Positions 62,533 to 64,000 of a stretch of DNA of 64,000 nt are shown here, one piece after another. The notes below the pieces were generated by a model, which worked only from the letters and a program-made list of their open reading frames with translations, had not been told where the DNA came from and ran no database searches. Numbering within the stretch: the first letter of the stretch is position 1; the number at the start of each line of letters is the position of its first letter. This DNA is from Streptomyces xylophagus. Lineage in GTDB: Bacteria; Actinomycetota; Actinomycetes; Streptomycetales; Streptomycetaceae. The translations under genes and the position numbers were made by a program. Where the stretch lies: contig NZ_JNWO01000007.1 in assembly GCF_000716435.1 (NCBI RefSeq), forward strand, positions 496,001 to 560,000, written 5' to 3'.

Positions 62533-64000
62533 ATGTCCGACGCCCTTGCCCGACCCGCCGAAGCGGGTTCCTCCGCTCCGCCGAGGTCGAACGCCGTCGT
62601 CGCGGTGCTGGCCTTCGCCGGAATCGTCGTCTCGCTGATGCAGACCCTGGTCATCCCGATCATCCCGGAGCTGCCGAAGTACCTGAACGCCTCCGCGTCG
62701 AACACCGCGTGGGCGGTCACCGCCACCCTGCTGGCCGCCGCCGTGGCCACCCCGGTCGTGGGCCGGCTCGGCGACATGTTCGGCAAGCGCCGCATGCTCC
62801 TGACCAGCATCGTCCTGCTGGTCACCGGCTCGATCGTGTGCGCCCTGGCCGACTCGCTGATCCCGATGGTCATCGGCCGCGCGTTGCAGGGTCTGGCCGC
62901 CGCGGTCGTCCCGCTCGGCATCAGCGTCATGCGTGACGTCCTGCCCAGCGACCGGCTGGCCGGCTCCACCGCCCTGATGAGCGCCTCGCTCGGCGTAGGC
63001 GGCGCCCTGGGTCTGCCTTCGGCGGCCTTCATCGCCGACCACTACAACTGGCACATCCTGTTCTGGGTCTCCGCCGTTCTCGGCGCCGTCTCCTTCCTGC
63101 TGGTCCTGTCGATCGTGCCCGAGTCCAAGGTCCGCACCGGCGGCCGCTTCGACCTGGTCGGCTCGCTCGGACTCTCCGCCGGACTGATCTCCCTGCTGCT
63201 CGCGATCTCCAAGGGTTCCGACTGGGGCTGGACCAGCGCGACCACCCTGATCCTCGGCGTCGCCGCCGTCACGATCCTGCTCTCGTGGGGCTGGTACGAG
63301 CTGCGCAGCCCGCAGCCGCTGGTCGACCTGCGCACGACCGCAAAGCCGCAGGTGCTGTTCACGAACCTGGCCTCGATCGCCCTCGGCTTCTCGATGTTCG
63401 CCATGTCCCTGGTACTCCCCCAGCTCCTCCAACTGCCCACGCAGACCGGCTACGGCCTGGGCAAGTCGATGCTGATGGTCGGCCTGGTGCTCGCCCCGCA
63501 GGGCCTGGTCATGATGGCCATGTCAGCCGTGTCCGCCCGCGTCACCAAGGCCAAGGGCCCCAAGGTCACCCTGATGATCGGCGCGCTGATCGTCGCCTCC
63601 GGGTACGCCCTCAACATCCTGCTGATGTCCGAGGTCTGGCACCTCGTCCTGGTGTCCTGCATCATCGGCGCGGGCGTCGGCTTCACCTACGGCGCCCTGC
63701 CCGCCCTGATCATGGGCGCGGTCGACCCGTCCCAGACCGGCGCCGCGAACAGCCTCAACACCCTGATGCGGTCCCTGGGCACCAGCTTCGCCAGTGCCAT
63801 CGCCGGTGTGATCCTCGCCCAGATGACCACCGACTTCGGCGGCGCCGCCCTCCCGTCGGAGAACGGCTTCAAGGTCGTCATGGCGATCGGCGCCGGGGCC
63901 GCGCTGCTCGCCTTCTTCCTCGCGAGCCTGATCCCCAAGCCCCGTAAGGCTGTCGAGGCACCGGCCGACGTGACACCCGCCCCGGCTCAGGAGGTCTCCG
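62533..64000 (+). CDS. MFS exporter (gene continues past the right edge)
   Basis: At least 489 residues, open at the window end. MFS drug-exporter features: LMQTLVIPIIPELPKYLNAS in helix 1, GRLGDMFGKRRML (motif A), GRALQGLAAAVVPLGISVMRD, and LGVGGALGLPSAAFIAD (motif C). DHA-type, about 14 helices. GGAGG lies seven bases before the ATG. Controlled by the two MarR operators directly upstream, so a multidrug or metabolite efflux pump under MarR control is the straightforward reading. Confidence 0.92.
   Translation, partial: MSDALARPAEAGSSAPPRSNAVVAVLAFAGIVVSLMQTLVIPIIPELPKYLNASASNTAWAVTATLLAAAVATPVVGRLGDMFGKRRMLLTSIVLLVTGSIVCALADSLIPMVIGRALQGLAAAVVPLGISVMRDVLPSDRLAGSTALMSASLGVGGALGLPSAAFIADHYNWHILFWVSAVLGAVSFLLVLSIVPESKVRTGGRFDLVGSLGLSAGLISLLLAISKGSDWGWTSATTLILGVAAVTILLSWGWYELRSPQPLVDLRTTAKPQVLFTNLASIALGFSMFAMSLVLPQLLQLPTQTGYGLGKSMLMVGLVLAPQGLVMMAMSAVSARVTKAKGPKVTLMIGALIVASGYALNILLMSEVWHLVLVSCIIGAGVGFTYGALPALIMGAVDPSQTGAANSLNTLMRSLGTSFASAIAGVILAQMTTDFGGAALPSENGFKVVMAIGAGAALLAFFLASLIPKPRKAVEAPADVTPAPAQEVS

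Overview
The window is high-GC actinobacterial chromosome, almost certainly Streptomyces. The evidence is strong third-position GC bias, frequent GTG and TTG starts, 4-base start/stop overlaps, ABC sugar importers without their own ATPase (as in MsiK-dependent Streptomyces systems), and typical Streptomyces families such as DUF5954-like, DUF6153-like and DUF574-type SAM methyltransferases. No insertion sequence, prophage or CRISPR array is visible. No gene-free stretch exceeds about 300 bases; the larger gaps (11676-11965, 24940-25225, 40051-40311, 59838-60089) hold regulatory DNA and are described.

Layout. 0-2.6 kb: tail of a Fis-type regulator, a membrane protein, a cupin and a LacI regulator. 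2.7-18.2 kb: polyol catabolism. A PhyH-type dioxygenase, an SDR and two Gfo/Idh oxidoreductases form one operon facing the LacI gene. Next come two divergent operons around a 290-bp control region that together encode a nearly complete myo-inositol pathway: importer (binding protein, permease, ATPase), IolE-like isomerase/dehydratase and Gfo/Idh dehydrogenase on the minus strand; IolC, aldolase candidate, IolB, IolD, methylmalonate-semialdehyde dehydrogenase and a GntR regulator on the plus strand. The permease appears to have lost about 45 internal residues. 19-25 kb: aldo/keto reductase, NUDIX hydrolase with an upstream mini-ORF, internally duplicated DUF5954-like protein, a probable copper-responsive DUF6153/DUF305 pair with a CsoR/RicR-like operator, a membrane protein and an epoxide-hydrolase-like enzyme.

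25-51.5 kb: two parallel carbohydrate loci. Each has a regulator, lipoprotein binding protein, two permeases, a fused ManA-like protein whose N-terminal region looks like a P-loop kinase domain without its P-loop, and a ROK-type kinase without the usual zinc motif. The first carries a cytoplasmic six-hairpin glycosidase and a secreted GH95-like enzyme. The second carries a secreted beta-helix (GH141-like) enzyme with two Fn3-F5/8C modules and an enolase-superfamily enzyme. Between them lie the remains of a LuxR-type regulator and a GH3 glycosidase, and an aldose dehydrogenase. The mix suggests use of deoxyhexose-containing (perhaps fucosylated) plant glycans.

51.6-64 kb: more housekeeping in character. 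tRNA-Pro(GGG) with its terminator, a DUF309 protein, cobF, a DHA2 exporter with a C-terminal winged helix, a zinc-ribbon protein, cobK, a TauE-type permease, a lipase, a DUF574 methyltransferase, then a MarR regulon (MarR, zinc alcohol dehydrogenase, orphan histidine kinase, MFS exporter). Two promoters there share an identical TTGCTT-N17-TATGGT core overlaid by 19-bp operators spaced exactly 28 bp apart.
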